The notes below the pieces were generated by a model. That model did not search any database. It worked only from the letters and a program-made list of their open reading frames with translations, and was not told the origin of the DNA. Positions 18,079 to 26,960 of a stretch of DNA of 64,000 nt are shown here, one piece after another. Position numbers and translations under genes: made by a program. The DNA is from Rickettsia tamurae (GTDB lineage Bacteria; Pseudomonadota; Alphaproteobacteria; Rickettsiales; Rickettsiaceae): the NCBI RefSeq assembly GCF_000751075.1, contig NZ_CCMG01000015.1:52892-116891 (forward strand), read 5' to 3'. Numbering within the stretch: position 1 is the stretch's first letter; every line of letters begins with the position of its first letter.

Positions 18079-19323
18079 ATGACAAAAAAAATAGCACTTC
18101 TGTTATTACCGTTTATTTTAATTTCATGTAACGGGCTTGGACCAAAAAGGGTAAAAAATATTGTTGAGTTGACTCCTAAATTAGCAATTCAGACTAATGA
18201 GCCTATATATTTAGATTCTAATGCAAATATATATGCGTTTAATGCAAATATGCTTAAGAATAAACAGTATAGTTTCGCTAGAAGCAAAACAATTACTGAG
18301 CCGATTTTTATAGGCGATATGATTTATGCATTAGATATTAGATCGAATATTTCTGCATTTTCTATAGAGAAAAATAAGATTATTTGGTCTTATAATTTAA
18401 GTAGACATAAAAAAGATAATTATATAGGTGGTGGAATTTTACACCATAACGGAAAATTATACGTAACATACGGTTCAAGGTTGTTAGTAGTGCTAGATGC
18501 AAAATCAGGTTATGAAATAATTAGAAAAGAACTTCCGGATATTATTAGAATTAAGCCTATTGTGCTAAATGATAATACTGTCTTAGTGCAAACTATCAGT
18601 AATCAAACTATTGCTTTAAATGCAGAAACTTTAAAAACCGTATGGGAACATGAAAGCCTAGCGGAAGTTTTATCGGCTAGTTATTTTATGACGCCCATAG
18701 TACAGTATGACAATGTAATAGTAACTTATAATTCCGGGCAAGTACTTGCATTAAATATAAAAAACGGTGAAGTAAGATGGAATTTTGAGTTCGCAGATCT
18801 TAATGATCGTACAGCTATACCGAATTTTGACGAATCAAGTATTTTATGTACCCCCGTTCATGATAATATGAATCTGTATATAGCGACCGGTCTTGGCAAG
18901 CTTATTAAGCTTAATGTAGCAACCGGCAGTGTGATTTGGCAGGTAAATGCCGAGGATATTCAATCAATGTCTTTAATCGGTAATAGCCTATTTGTAACAA
19001 ATAACGCTAGACAAATAGCGGCATTTAATCCTGAAACAGGGAAAGTAAAGTTTGTAGCTGATTTAAATGATGGAAAAGATCCTAAGAAACTAAAATCTGC
19101 TACTTTTTTAGTACCTTTTGTTGGAGTTGATAATAACAATAAGCGAAGTTTAAATGTTATTTCCGTTAACGGTGTTTTATATAGTTTTGATGTTGATAAT
19201 AATGGATTAAACATGATGCCTCATATTGTCAAAATTATAAAGAATATTCATTATTATGGGCTAAGAGCAAATAATAATTTATATTTTTCTACCGATAGAA
19301 AGATAATATTCGGAAGTAAATAG
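18079..19323 (+). CDS. bamB: Outer-membrane assembly lipoprotein BamB (YfgL)
   Basis: BamB is a lipoprotein of the BAM complex that inserts beta-barrels. The 414-residue protein has a lipobox (LISC, acylated Cys17) and a PQQ-like beta-propeller with repeated blades such as IYALDIRSNISAF, LYVTYGSRLLVVLDAKSGY, VLALNIKNGEVRWNFEF and LIKLNVATGSVIWQV. Length is normal. It is the last gene of the cpoB operon, 22 bases after the YfgM-like gene. The usual downstream partner der is absent and a class A repeat follows. Confidence 0.93.
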   Translation: MTKKIALLLLPFILISCNGLGPKRVKNIVELTPKLAIQTNEPIYLDSNANIYAFNANMLKNKQYSFARSKTITEPIFIGDMIYALDIRSNISAFSIEKNKIIWSYNLSRHKKDNYIGGGILHHNGKLYVTYGSRLLVVLDAKSGYEIIRKELPDIIRIKPIVLNDNTVLVQTISNQTIALNAETLKTVWEHESLAEVLSASYFMTPIVQYDNVIVTYNSGQVLALNIKNGEVRWNFEFADLNDRTAIPNFDESSILCTPVHDNMNLYIATGLGKLIKLNVATGSVIWQVNAEDIQSMSLIGNSLFVTNNARQIAAFNPETGKVKFVADLNDGKDPKKLKSATFLVPFVGVDNNNKRSLNVISVNGVLYSFDVDNNGLNMMPHIVKIIKNIHYYGLRANNNLYFSTDRKIIFGSK

Positions 19324-19346
19324 GGATTGCTAACTAGTGATAATAT

Positions 19347-19466
19347 CGTCGTTGCGAGCGGTCAAAGTGAGGTCGGCAATCCAGAAAAGATAATAAAAAT
19401 GCTATAAACTAGCATTTTTAAACTGGATTGCTTCATCAAAATTTTCAATTTATCCTCGCAGTAACG
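19347..19466. repeat. Class A-like palindromic repeat, divergent
   Basis: CGTCGTTGCGAGCGGTC ... CCTCGCAGTAACG with a longer AT-rich centre (120 bp). It lies between bamB and the rplM promoter region. Confidence 0.8.
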
Positions 19467-19518
19467 TTAATTTATTAACTAATTTATCTGCAATACCAGT
19501 AAATAGATTATATTTAAC

Positions 19519-19548
19519 TTGACAAATGGCAGGTATTAATGCTATTAA
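19519..19548 (+). promoter_or_regulatory. Candidate sigma-70 promoter for rplM-rpsI
   Basis: A consensus TTGACA at 19519-19524 and TATTAA at 19543-19548, spacer 18, about 50 bases before the rplM start. The exact -35 box is notable in a genome with weak boxes. Confidence 0.6.
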
Positions 19549-19598
19549 ATATGTTTCTTGATTCTTTAATTTTAAATTCTAATTAAAAAGATACTATT

Positions 19599-20066
19599 GT
19601 GAAAACTTACTCGGCAAAGCCATCGGAAATTGAAAAGAAATGGTGGGTCATAGACGCAAAAAATATTGTACTAGGGCGACTCGCTAGCAGAGTTGCTAAT
19701 ATGCTACGTGGTAAGCATAAACCTAGCTTTACGCCTCATTTAGATTGTGGTGATAATATAATCATAATAAATGCGGAGCATGTAAAATTAACAGGTAAAA
19801 AAGCGAATCACAAAGACGGAAAAATATATTACAGGCATACAGGATTTCCAGGTGGGATAAAAGATACTACGGCAGGTAAAATCTTAAGTGGTAAACACCC
19901 TGAGAGAGTTATTAAAATGGCCGTAAAAAGAATGATTACAAGAAATGCTTTAGGTGCTAAGCAAATGAGTAATTTGTATGTTTATGCAAATGGTGATCAT
20001 CCTCATATGGTACAGCAACCTACTGTTTATGATTTTGCAAGCCAAAATCCAAAAAATAAAAAGTAA
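19599..20066 (+). CDS. rplM: 50S ribosomal protein L13
   Basis: An early-assembly large-subunit protein that binds 23S rRNA. The 155-residue sequence is typical: [49 protein letters not shown] and [20 protein letters not shown]. The start is GTG at 19599, giving the conserved N-terminus (VKTYSAKP). It is followed six bases later by rpsI in the near-universal rplM-rpsI operon. Confidence 0.98.
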   Translation: MKTYSAKPSEIEKKWWVIDAKNIVLGRLASRVANMLRGKHKPSFTPHLDCGDNIIIINAEHVKLTGKKANHKDGKIYYRHTGFPGGIKDTTAGKILSGKHPERVIKMAVKRMITRNALGAKQMSNLYVYANGDHPHMVQQPTVYDFASQNPKNKK

Positions 20067-20072
20067 TAGAAT

Positions 20073-20558
20073 ATGACCGAGTTAAAAATTAAAACAGAAA
20101 AAGTAGAAAAGCAGTTAACTAAAGAACCTTTAAAACCGGTATTAAAAACTCCTAAAGAGAAAATAGATAATTCAGGCAAGTTTTATGCTACAGGTAAAAG
20201 AAAAAATGCTATAGCACGAGTATGGCTTAAAGTAGGAAAAGGAAAAATAGTTGTTAATAAAAAAACAATAGACCAGTATTTTCCTTCTGAAACCTATGTG
20301 AAAACTATCTTACAGCCTTTTGTCTTAACAAAAACTATTGATCAGTATGATGTAATTTGTACTGTTAGAGGTGGAGGAATTTCAGGACAAAAAGGTGCTA
20401 TTTTACATGGAATTTCTAAAGCTTTAGATAAATCTGCTCCGGATTTTCATGCTATTTTGCGTAAAGGCGGTCTTTTAACACGTGATTCTAGGGTAGTAGA
20501 GCGTAAGAAATACGGACAATGTAAAGCACGTAAGAAAACACAATTCTCTAAGCGTTAA
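20073..20558 (+). CDS. rpsI: 30S ribosomal protein S9
   Basis: A small-subunit protein whose C-terminal tail reaches the P-site tRNA. The 161-residue form has an extended Lys-rich N-terminus (about 30 residues) before the conserved [17 protein letters not shown], then [20 protein letters not shown] and [20 protein letters not shown]. It ends in the family tail SKR. It is the second gene of the rplM operon; a class B repeat follows. Confidence 0.98.
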   Translation: MTELKIKTEKVEKQLTKEPLKPVLKTPKEKIDNSGKFYATGKRKNAIARVWLKVGKGKIVVNKKTIDQYFPSETYVKTILQPFVLTKTIDQYDVICTVRGGGISGQKGAILHGISKALDKSAPDFHAILRKGGLLTRDSRVVERKKYGQCKARKKTQFSKR

Positions 20559-20611
20559 GATAAAATTTGAGAAGTTGCTAGTCAATTGTTGCATGAATCA
20601 ATTTTTTTTAT

Positions 20612-20710
20612 TGTCATCCCGCGACTTGATCGCAGGATCGCTTAAAATATTTAAATTATTAGTATTTTAAGTTATTTTTTTTGGATACCGTGGTCAAGCC
20701 ACGGTATGAC
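20612..20710. repeat. Class B-type long inverted repeat
   Basis: Left arm TGTCATCCCGCGACTTGATC and right arm with CCGTGGTCAAGCCACGG, joined by an AT-rich loop. It lies between rpsI and tRNA-Met. Confidence 0.75.
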
Positions 20711-20798
20711 ACTAAGTGCATTTTTCGATCCATGCAATAATGCACTATTTTTATCTAGAATGACACTTCTTAACAAATTATATAAACACTCTTCCCCT

Positions 20799-20875
20799 GG
20801 CGGGGTAGCTCAGCTGGTTAGAGCGACGGAATCATAATCCGTGTGTCGGGGGTTCAAATCCCTCCCTCGCTACCA
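20799..20875 (+). tRNA. tRNA-Met (CAT), elongator type
   Basis: A 77-nt cloverleaf with encoded CCA. The acceptor stem GGCGGGG pairs with CCTCGCT using two G-U pairs. The D arm is GCTC/GAGC, the anticodon stem ACGGA/TCCGT with loop ATCATAA (anticodon CAT at 20833-20835), and the T arm has TTCAAAT. It starts with GGCGGGGTAGCTCAG and has a normal first pair, unlike initiator tRNA. tRNA-Ile2 also carries CAT, but the acceptor fits alphaproteobacterial elongator Met better. Confidence 0.93.
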
Positions 20876-20894
20876 TTCATTCGTCTTTTTGAAA

Positions 20895-21008
20895 GTTCTA
20901 TGGTAAACTGATTTGAACTCTGTGCTTCGTTGTTTATCGTCTTGCCTATTAATATATAGGTTCTATCCTCATGCCTGTCACAAAATGGGGTTGAGTTTAC
21001 TATAGAAC
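20895..21008. repeat. Inverted repeat unit, overlapping the next one
   Basis: Arms 20895-20909 and 20994-21008 are 15-bp inverted copies with one mismatch (GTTCTATGGTAAACT / AGTTTACTATAGAAC). The interior holds CATGCCTGTCACAAAATGGG. Its right end shares bases with the element at 21000-21167. No gene is visible in this stretch. Confidence 0.75.
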
Positions 21009-21167
21009 TGTTAACAAAATAAATTTTAAAGCTAATTAAATTACTTTTTGCTGCAAATTATAAGATTTTTTTGAAATAGGATTAACTATTCCTGCAAAAA
21101 TCTTATAATTTTTGCTAAAAATTCTTTTTAATTATCAATTAAAATTATTTTGTTAACAGTTCTATAG
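21000..21167. repeat. MITE-like 168-bp element with perfect 23-bp terminal inverted repeats
   Basis: Arms 21000-21022 and 21145-21167 are perfect inverted copies (outer end CTATAGAACTGTTAAC). A second internal inverted pair (AAATTATAAGATTTTT / AAAAATCTTATAATTTTT) brackets the centre, so the whole unit can fold into a long hairpin. It is non-coding and lies before the dead vanX-like gene. Confidence 0.85.
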
Positions 21168-21231
21168 TTTTTAATAAAATTTTGTATAAGATAAATATAT
21201 AATAAATGTTTAATTCTTATATTTATTATTT

Positions 21232-21926
21232 ATGAGCTTTCTTCCAATATATGCTAAAGGGTTCGTGTATCTGAAAGATATCGACCCTACAATTATTCAA
21301 AATATGCGTTATTATTCAGATGAAAATTTTGTTGGTAAAAAGGTAGATTGTTATAAAGCACCGGAAGCAATTTTAACCATAGAAGCTGCGAAGGCCCTTA
21401 AAGCAGTACAAGCTGAGATAAAAAAAGATGGTTATTCACTTATTATATATGATGCATATAGACCACAAAAAGCTGTACAACATTTTTAAAGATGGAGCAA
21501 AGATAATATTGATCAAAAAAATAAGGAAAGCTTTTACCCATATATAGATAAGTCTAAATGTTTTACACTAGGTTATATAGCTGAAAGATCCAGCATAGTA
21601 GGGGTAGTACTGTAGATTTATCAATAATAAAGCTTCAGAAGGAAGTTAATAATAATCCTGAAGTCATTAAGAGAAAATTGAAAGACGAGCGTGTTATATC
21701 CTATTTAGATGACAATACGGTAGACATGTATACTTCGTTTGACTTATTTGATAAAGCTTCACATCATGATAGTAAATTAATTGATAAGCAATATTTAGTA
21801 AAACGTAATTATTTACGTTCTAAGATGCAAAAACATAATTTTAAAGCATGTCAAATTGAGTGGTGGCATTATACACTTGAAGATGAGTCTTATAAAGATC
21901 AATATTTTAACTTTGATATAGAATAA
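21232..21926 (+). pseudogene. D-alanyl-D-alanine dipeptidase (VanX/DdpX family), broken
   Basis: The intact family cleaves D-Ala-D-Ala using zinc. The reading starts MSFLPIYAKGFVYLKDIDPT and contains LIIYDAYRPQKAVQHF. A TAA at 21487-21489 then interrupts the frame, which continues RWSKDNIDQK. A one-base loss near 21597 destroys the metal-binding SxHxxGxxxD motif: adding one base would read ERSSHSRGSTVDLS. The rest (MYTSFDLFDKASHH, IEWWHYTLEDE) carries the catalytic Glu and the last zinc His region. Two lesions in an otherwise well-kept sequence point to recent loss. Confidence 0.9.
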
Positions 21927-21932
21927 AAAACT

Positions 21933-22261
21933 ATGACAGTATTAAGCGAGAAAAGATGCATACCATGTGAGGGTGGAGTTCCGCCACTTGAGAAAAAAGA
22001 AATTGATAAATTATTGACTGAATTACAAAATGAGTGGTAAGTGAATGAATTAGGGCATCTTTATAAAAAATATAAATTTTCTAATTTTATAAAAGCTATG
22101 GAATTTGCAAATAAGATAACTGAAATTGCAGAGCAGGAAGCACATCATCCCGATTTAACTATATCTTGGGGAGCATGTAGTGTGGAATATGGACTCATAA
22201 AATCGGCGGTCTTACGGAAAACGACTTTATATTGGTTGCAAAGATAGAAAGTAAAATCTAA
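21933..22261 (+). pseudogene. Pterin-4a-carbinolamine dehydratase (PhhB family), broken
   Basis: The ATG at 21933 follows the vanX-like remnant by six bases. The frame reads [20 protein letters not shown], hits TAA at 22038-22040, resumes in the same frame with the active-site region [13 protein letters not shown], then loses one base near 22188. After that the native end ([13 protein letters not shown]...) is in another frame to TAA 22259-22261. The EHHP and THxxGGLTxxD signatures define the family. The enzyme recycles pterin cofactor or acts in assembly; here it is very unlikely to work. Confidence 0.88.
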
Positions 22262-22430
22262 TTATTTTCAGGTTGTAATAATTAATTACTTAAGTGAAAA
22301 GAATATTAGCAAAAATCACACAAGTATCAACAGCTAAACGATGGTTTCTTATTAAATTAATTGAATTATAACAATAATTTTAATAATATTTAATAATAAG
22401 ACATGTTTGTAATAAACATAAAGTAACGTT

Positions 22431-23130
22431 ATGCCAAATTATCATATTAAATTTTTACCAAATATAGTTAATTTAATCGGTTATTTTTGTAGACTTATTT
22501 TATTACCAAATTTAATACCAGCTGATTCTAGTGAAAATAGTTATGACCAAAGCCTTGATAGAAATAAGGTATATTCTGTACATTTAAAACCTTTTTCTAA
22601 TACCTATACATATTTTTTAGATGAGCATCCTGATCATACCTTTGTACATATTGCTGATAAAAAATATATTTTATGTGGATTGGTTAGAGAGCTAAAATTT
22701 GCGTTTGAAGATATAAATTCATGGTTTTTAATGCCAGAAGCTCAAATTGATACGGTTAATTGGGAAGCTGAAACAACAACAAATCACTGCCTAAGTAATT
22801 TTATTATAAATTTATTTCATATAAGAGAAGTAAAAGATTTTATTGCTAATATAACTATATCTAATCTAGCAAATGCATTTACTGCACATATAATCGGTGA
22901 TAATAATTATAACTTAATAAAGAATGATAGTACATATTATATGATTGAATCTAGTTGCGATAAAGATATTAGTTTATTGTCTAGAGGAACAAATGAGTGT
23001 GCTGTATTTACTTTAGGTAAATGATACGGATACTTCATTATTTAGTGCTATAAATGAATTAATTGAAGGTGATAGAGAGGTAAATAGTGCTGCTACAAGT
23101 ACTATTTATATAAAATTTTTACTGAATTAA
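22431..23130 (+). pseudogene. Orphan hypothetical gene with a 3' frameshift
   Basis: An open frame of 197 codons (MPNYHIKFLPNIVNLIGYFC...) stops at 23024. The following bases in a shifted frame read NDTDTSLFSAINELIEGDRE...IKFLLN to TAA at 23128-23130, which looks like the original C-terminus. The product is soluble and Asn/Ile-rich with no domain I know. It runs into the end of rppH on the other strand. It could be expressed in the short form; I treat it as degraded because its neighbours are dead too. Confidence 0.55.
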
Positions 23131-23604
23131 TGATTCAAATTCTTTTACAACGGCTTGATAAAGTTTCCGTTTGAAAGGAATTATAATAGATAATAGCTCG
23201 TCAAGTGATGCCCAACGCCATTGGTCAAATTCCGGATTAGAGGTATTTATATTAATATCTTCGTTATTTCCGGTAAACCTAATTAAAAACCAGCGTTGTT
23301 TTTGTCCACGAAAATTACCGTTCCACAATTTAGGTATTAAAAAGCTTGGTACATCATAACTATACCAGCATTTGCTTTCGGCAATAATATATCCTTTATC
23401 GCTTCCTATTTCTTCTAACATCTCACGCATTGCTGCAATACTTGGTGTTTCGCCGGGAACTATCCCACCTTGCGGCATTTGCCATGCAGATATTTTTGTA
23501 TCTATTCTTTTACCGACGAATATATGGTTATCAGCATTTAATATCATCATGCCGACCCCTGGTCTATATGGTAAATCAAGATGTTTTTTGGAAGAATTTC
23601 TCAT
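23119..23604 (-). CDS. rppH: RNA pyrophosphohydrolase (Nudix)
   Basis: Removes pyrophosphate from 5'-triphosphate RNA, starting RNase E-dependent decay; earlier names nudH/invA. The 161-residue protein has the N-terminal [11 protein letters not shown] strand and a perfect Nudix box (G46 x5 E52 x7 R60-E-x2-E64-E65-x-G67), then [10 protein letters not shown] and [12 protein letters not shown] typical of RppH. It lies 24 bases downstream of pleD on the minus strand. RNase E is encoded at 44.4 kb. Confidence 0.93.
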
Positions 23605-23628
23605 TATTTTTTTACTTTAAAAAATCAA

Positions 23629-24981
23629 TTATAATTTTACTATTTTATTTTTACCCGTTGTTTTAGCTTCATACATAGCTTTGTCAGCACGTTCAATGAA
23701 AGATTCTATTGATTCTTCTTTTTTATATTCCGTAACTCCGATTGAAATAGTTTTTTTTAAAGGTTCAATTTGATCTTCAATATGAAAATCCATATATTCT
23801 ATTTTAACTCTAACTCTCTCCGCAGTTTCAATTGCTTTAGAAATATCTATATCCGTTAAGAGTATAGTAAATTCTTCACCGCCGAATCTTGCTATTAAGT
23901 CTGTTACTCTGAGAGTATTCTTCAAAATACGGGATACAATTGTTAAAACCTTATCGCCTGCTTGATGACCGTAAGTATCGTTTACATGTTTAAAATTGTC
24001 GATATCGCACATAAGTAAATATAATTTAATACTTTCTTTATTAGCTTTCTCAATCATTTGTTTGAGATGTATATCGAAATAGCGACGATTAAATAAGCCG
24101 GTTAGACCGTCTTTAGCTGCTAAATTAACACTTTGTTCAAGATCATTACGTAAATTATCTTGATATTGCTTACGCCTTAATTGTGTTCTAATTCTAGCAA
24201 GCAACTCGCTTTCCTCTATAGGATAAACGAAATAATCATTAATACCGAGTTCAATACCTTTCACAACCAAAGGCATACCGTCTTCATCAATTTGTAAAAT
24301 TATTACCACGCCGCTTATTTCTGCTTTACCTCTTAAAATAACACTGATCCTCAAAGGATCGTCATTTTCGAGCATACTACTGATAATTACTAAATCGGGG
24401 GTATATTCATTTATAATATCTAATTCATCGGAATTACTTATTACCTTTACGTTTTGGGTAATCTTAAGTAACATTTGTTTTATATTTTTAGTTTGTACCA
24501 CATCATCATTAATTAGTAATATTTTTTTATCTGCAAAAGTGTCATGCATTTCGATATTTGTTACGCCTAATAATGCATTAGTGCTATTACGAAGCTTTAA
24601 CTCATCAATTAAGCTTTTCATTCTAGATAGCGATTTAAGTCTTACAAATAGAGCGGTATCGTTAATCGGCTTTGTTAAAAACTCATCAGCTCCTGCCTCA
24701 AGACCTTTAACTCGATCATCAATATCGGAAAGTGCAGTTACCATTACAACCGGTATATGAGTAGTTTCCGGATCGGTTTTTATCGTTTTACATACCTCAA
24801 ATCCATCCATTTCCGGCATCATAACATCAAGTAGTATAATATCAATTTTTCCCTTTTTAAGAATTGCTAATGCTTCTTTGCCGCTATTTGCAGTAAGAAC
24901 CGTATAATACTCTTTTAAAAGTTTGGCTGTCAGTAACTTAATATTGGTTTCTATATCATCTATTACTAATATTGTGGTCAT
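23629..24981 (-). CDS. pleD: PleD-type diguanylate cyclase response regulator
   Basis: A 450-residue REC-REC-GGDEF protein that makes c-di-GMP when the first receiver is phosphorylated. REC1 (about 1-120) has D9/D52 and K104. REC2 (about 152-270) has Ser in place of the phospho-Asp (DLVIISSML) and Tyr for the Lys, so it is an adaptor, as in Caulobacter PleD. The cyclase domain has GGEEF at 367-371 and the inhibitory I-site RVTD at 358-361, so product feedback is expected. The EAL protein at 31.1 kb would degrade the product. Confidence 0.95.
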   Translation of the reverse strand: MTTILVIDDIETNIKLLTAKLLKEYYTVLTANSGKEALAILKKGKIDIILLDVMMPEMDGFEVCKTIKTDPETTHIPVVMVTALSDIDDRVKGLEAGADEFLTKPINDTALFVRLKSLSRMKSLIDELKLRNSTNALLGVTNIEMHDTFADKKILLINDDVVQTKNIKQMLLKITQNVKVISNSDELDIINEYTPDLVIISSMLENDDPLRISVILRGKAEISGVVIILQIDEDGMPLVVKGIELGINDYFVYPIEESELLARIRTQLRRKQYQDNLRNDLEQSVNLAAKDGLTGLFNRRYFDIHLKQMIEKANKESIKLYLLMCDIDNFKHVNDTYGHQAGDKVLTIVSRILKNTLRVTDLIARFGGEEFTILLTDIDISKAIETAERVRVKIEYMDFHIEDQIEPLKKTISIGVTEYKKEESIESFIERADKAMYEAKTTGKNKIVKL

Positions 24982-25056
24982 AAGATTAAATTCTTGTTTT
25001 TAAAGGAAATAATTTGTATACTTATACTTTAATTTTAAGTCTTAAATGTAATATAT

Positions 25057-25623
25057 ATGAAAATTTCAGCAAATTCAATTAGAACAGGTAACATATTAGT
25101 TTATAATAATGATTTATGGGTTGTAAGCAAAACACCGGAACATACTCAACCAGGGAAAGGTGGGGCTTATGTACAAGTTGAGATGAAAAATTTAAAAACA
25201 GGGACAAAGCGTAACGAAAGATTCAGTTCTTCCGATTATTTAGAAAAAGCCGAACTTGAACAAAAAGATTATCAATTTTTATATTTTGAAGGTGATGATT
25301 TGGTATTGATGGATACCAAACATTTTGATCAAATAAATGTTCCAAAGGAAATTTTAGAAGAAAAATTACCTTTCTTAACTGAAAATATGATTGTTAAAGT
25401 CGAATTTTATAATGAAAAGCCTTTAAATATTGAGCTTCCTCCAACTGTTATACTTGAAATTAGTGAAACTGATCCGGTAATAAAAGGAGCAACCGCTACC
25501 GCTTCTTATAAACCGGCAATTTTAGAAAACGGTATTAAAATTAAGGTCCCGCAATATTTAGAAATAGGAGAAAAAATTGTTGTTAAAACCGATGATATAA
25601 CATATGTCGAGCGAGCTAAATAA
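25057..25623 (+). CDS. efp: Elongation factor P
   Basis: Relieves ribosome stalling at polyproline. The 188-residue protein has the three EF-P barrels: [20 protein letters not shown], the loop PGKGGAY with the conserved Lys34 that is modified in many bacteria, and the C-terminal OB domain with [20 protein letters not shown]. It is divergent from pleD. Polyproline clients exist here, for example the Pro-rich exported protein at 9.3 kb. Confidence 0.97.
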   Translation: MKISANSIRTGNILVYNNDLWVVSKTPEHTQPGKGGAYVQVEMKNLKTGTKRNERFSSSDYLEKAELEQKDYQFLYFEGDDLVLMDTKHFDQINVPKEILEEKLPFLTENMIVKVEFYNEKPLNIELPPTVILEISETDPVIKGATATASYKPAILENGIKIKVPQYLEIGEKIVVKTDDITYVERAK

Positions 25624-25632
25624 ATTTCCATT

Positions 25633-26523
25633 ATGCAACCTATAACTAATTTATTAATTAATGCCCTGCGTAAAGCAGTTAAGTTTTTGCATAGAGATTT
25701 TTTAGAACTCGAAATGTTGCAAAAAAATTCTGTAAGAAACGAAGAATTTTGTAAGCGATCTTATTTAAGATTAAAAACTTTATTATGTGAAGAATTACAA
25801 AAACATACACAATATTTATTTTTTCCAGATGATCAATTCGATTTAAATAATAATTATGAGAGTGTCTTTTTAATTAATCCTATAGATAGCCCAAATAATT
25901 TCGCTAGAAGTATACCTTTTTTTGCGATATCCGTAACTTATTTAAAAAGGAATCAAGAAGTTTTAACTCCTACTTCTACAGTAATATATTTCCCTGCTCT
26001 TAATGAAATTTATTATGCTGAAAAAGGTAAAGGAGCTTGGATAGAAAAAAATAATTTAAACTCTAATTATCAAGGATTAAGACTTAGAGTTTCCGATAAT
26101 GCAGATTTAAAGAACTGTTTAGCAATTATTGAAGATGTAAATCATAATGATTTGGAGGAAATATACTCCTGTGAAATGAGGAGTGAGTATACGAAGATCA
26201 ACTTGGAAAAGAGCAAGGAATCTGTAAGCCGAGGAGCGGAGCGTACAGAAGTATGTGAGCATTCGAGGACTTACAAAGATGACGTAGCCAATTTTTCAAG
26301 TTCATCGAGTATAAATAATATTAGATCTTTTGGCTCTCCTTGCTACGGGGCTACGCTTGTAGCTTCAGGTAAAGCGGATTTAATATGTTTATCATTATTA
26401 AATTTTACATTATATTATGCATTTGAGCTTCTTATTAAGGAAGCAGGCGGGATAATTATAGATTCTAGCGATAAATTTATATATTCAAATCGTTATATTG
26501 CTAAGAAACTTAAAAAATATTAG
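25633..26523 (+). CDS. suhB: SuhB/inositol-monophosphatase-like protein, degenerate active site, with in-frame RPE
   Basis: A 296-residue IMPase-fold protein, nine bases after efp. The metal motif reads NPIDSPNNF (82-90) where the family has DPxDGTxNF. The upstream Glu region reads PDDQF, and the second metal motif WDxAAGxLIVxEAGG is only YYAFELLIKEAGG. At least two metal ligands are therefore lost and phosphatase activity is doubtful. Codons 186-227 are a class E palindromic element (26188-26313, 126 bp) kept in frame between two fold segments. It may keep a non-catalytic SuhB role such as rRNA antitermination, an inference. Confidence 0.75.
   Translation: MQPITNLLINALRKAVKFLHRDFLELEMLQKNSVRNEEFCKRSYLRLKTLLCEELQKHTQYLFFPDDQFDLNNNYESVFLINPIDSPNNFARSIPFFAISVTYLKRNQEVLTPTSTVIYFPALNEIYYAEKGKGAWIEKNNLNSNYQGLRLRVSDNADLKNCLAIIEDVNHNDLEEIYSCEMRSEYTKINLEKSKESVSRGAERTEVCEHSRTYKDDVANFSSSSSINNIRSFGSPCYGATLVASGKADLICLSLLNFTLYYAFELLIKEAGGIIIDSSDKFIYSNRYIAKKLKKY
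26188..26313. repeat. Class E palindromic element inserted in frame in suhB
   Basis: Arms TATACGAAGATCAACTTGG and its near complement ending ATCGAGTATA bound a 126-bp (42-codon) unit with no stop in the suhB frame. It aligns in reverse with 16469-16590. Confidence 0.85.
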
Positions 26524-26602
26524 ACAAGAAATTATTTTAGATTTGCATTTTTATTGTTAGAATATAATAATAATGTTAATATAATTATTAATTCATAAAG
26601 TT

Positions 26603-26959
26603 ATGGTACATTATAAAGAGTTTGAATTTGACTGCGATTTTGGTGGACAAAGAGCCAAGTTTAAGTTTTATATAGGTACGCCTCAAGAAGGGCATCATCC
26701 GCTACAATTTCAAGCAAAATGGTTATCTGACGAAAGAGGCGGTACTATTCCTGATGAGGTTATGAAAGCAATATCACAGCTAAATGATCTTGCCAAAAAA
26801 AACGGTGTTCCACTTCCGGATTTATGCGTATATGCTCTTGGTTCTGCTCAAGAAGCCCAAGCTACCCCTCAAGAAGAAGAAGAAGATGAAGATGAGAGTG
26901 AGAACCAAGAGGATAAAGCAGGCATAGTTAAAAATAATAAGGAGATTCATAGAGATTAA
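26603..26959 (+). CDS. Conserved rickettsial hypothetical protein (DUF2610-like)
   Basis: A 118-residue protein: a compact N-terminal domain of about 95 residues ([40 protein letters not shown]) and a very acidic tail ([14 protein letters not shown]). No signal peptide. I recall this as a Rickettsiales family (DUF2610), function unknown. It is followed one base later by psd, so the two are probably co-transcribed. Confidence 0.7.
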   Translation: MVHYKEFEFDCDFGGQRAKFKFYIGTPQEGHHPLQFQAKWLSDERGGTIPDEVMKAISQLNDLAKKNGVPLPDLCVYALGSAQEAQATPQEEEEDEDESENQEDKAGIVKNNKEIHRD

Positions 26960-26960
26960 A

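Noticed and set aside
22294..22371. A 25-codon ORF starting at GTG before the orphan at 22431
   Set aside because: Too short, no ribosome-binding site and no similarity I know.
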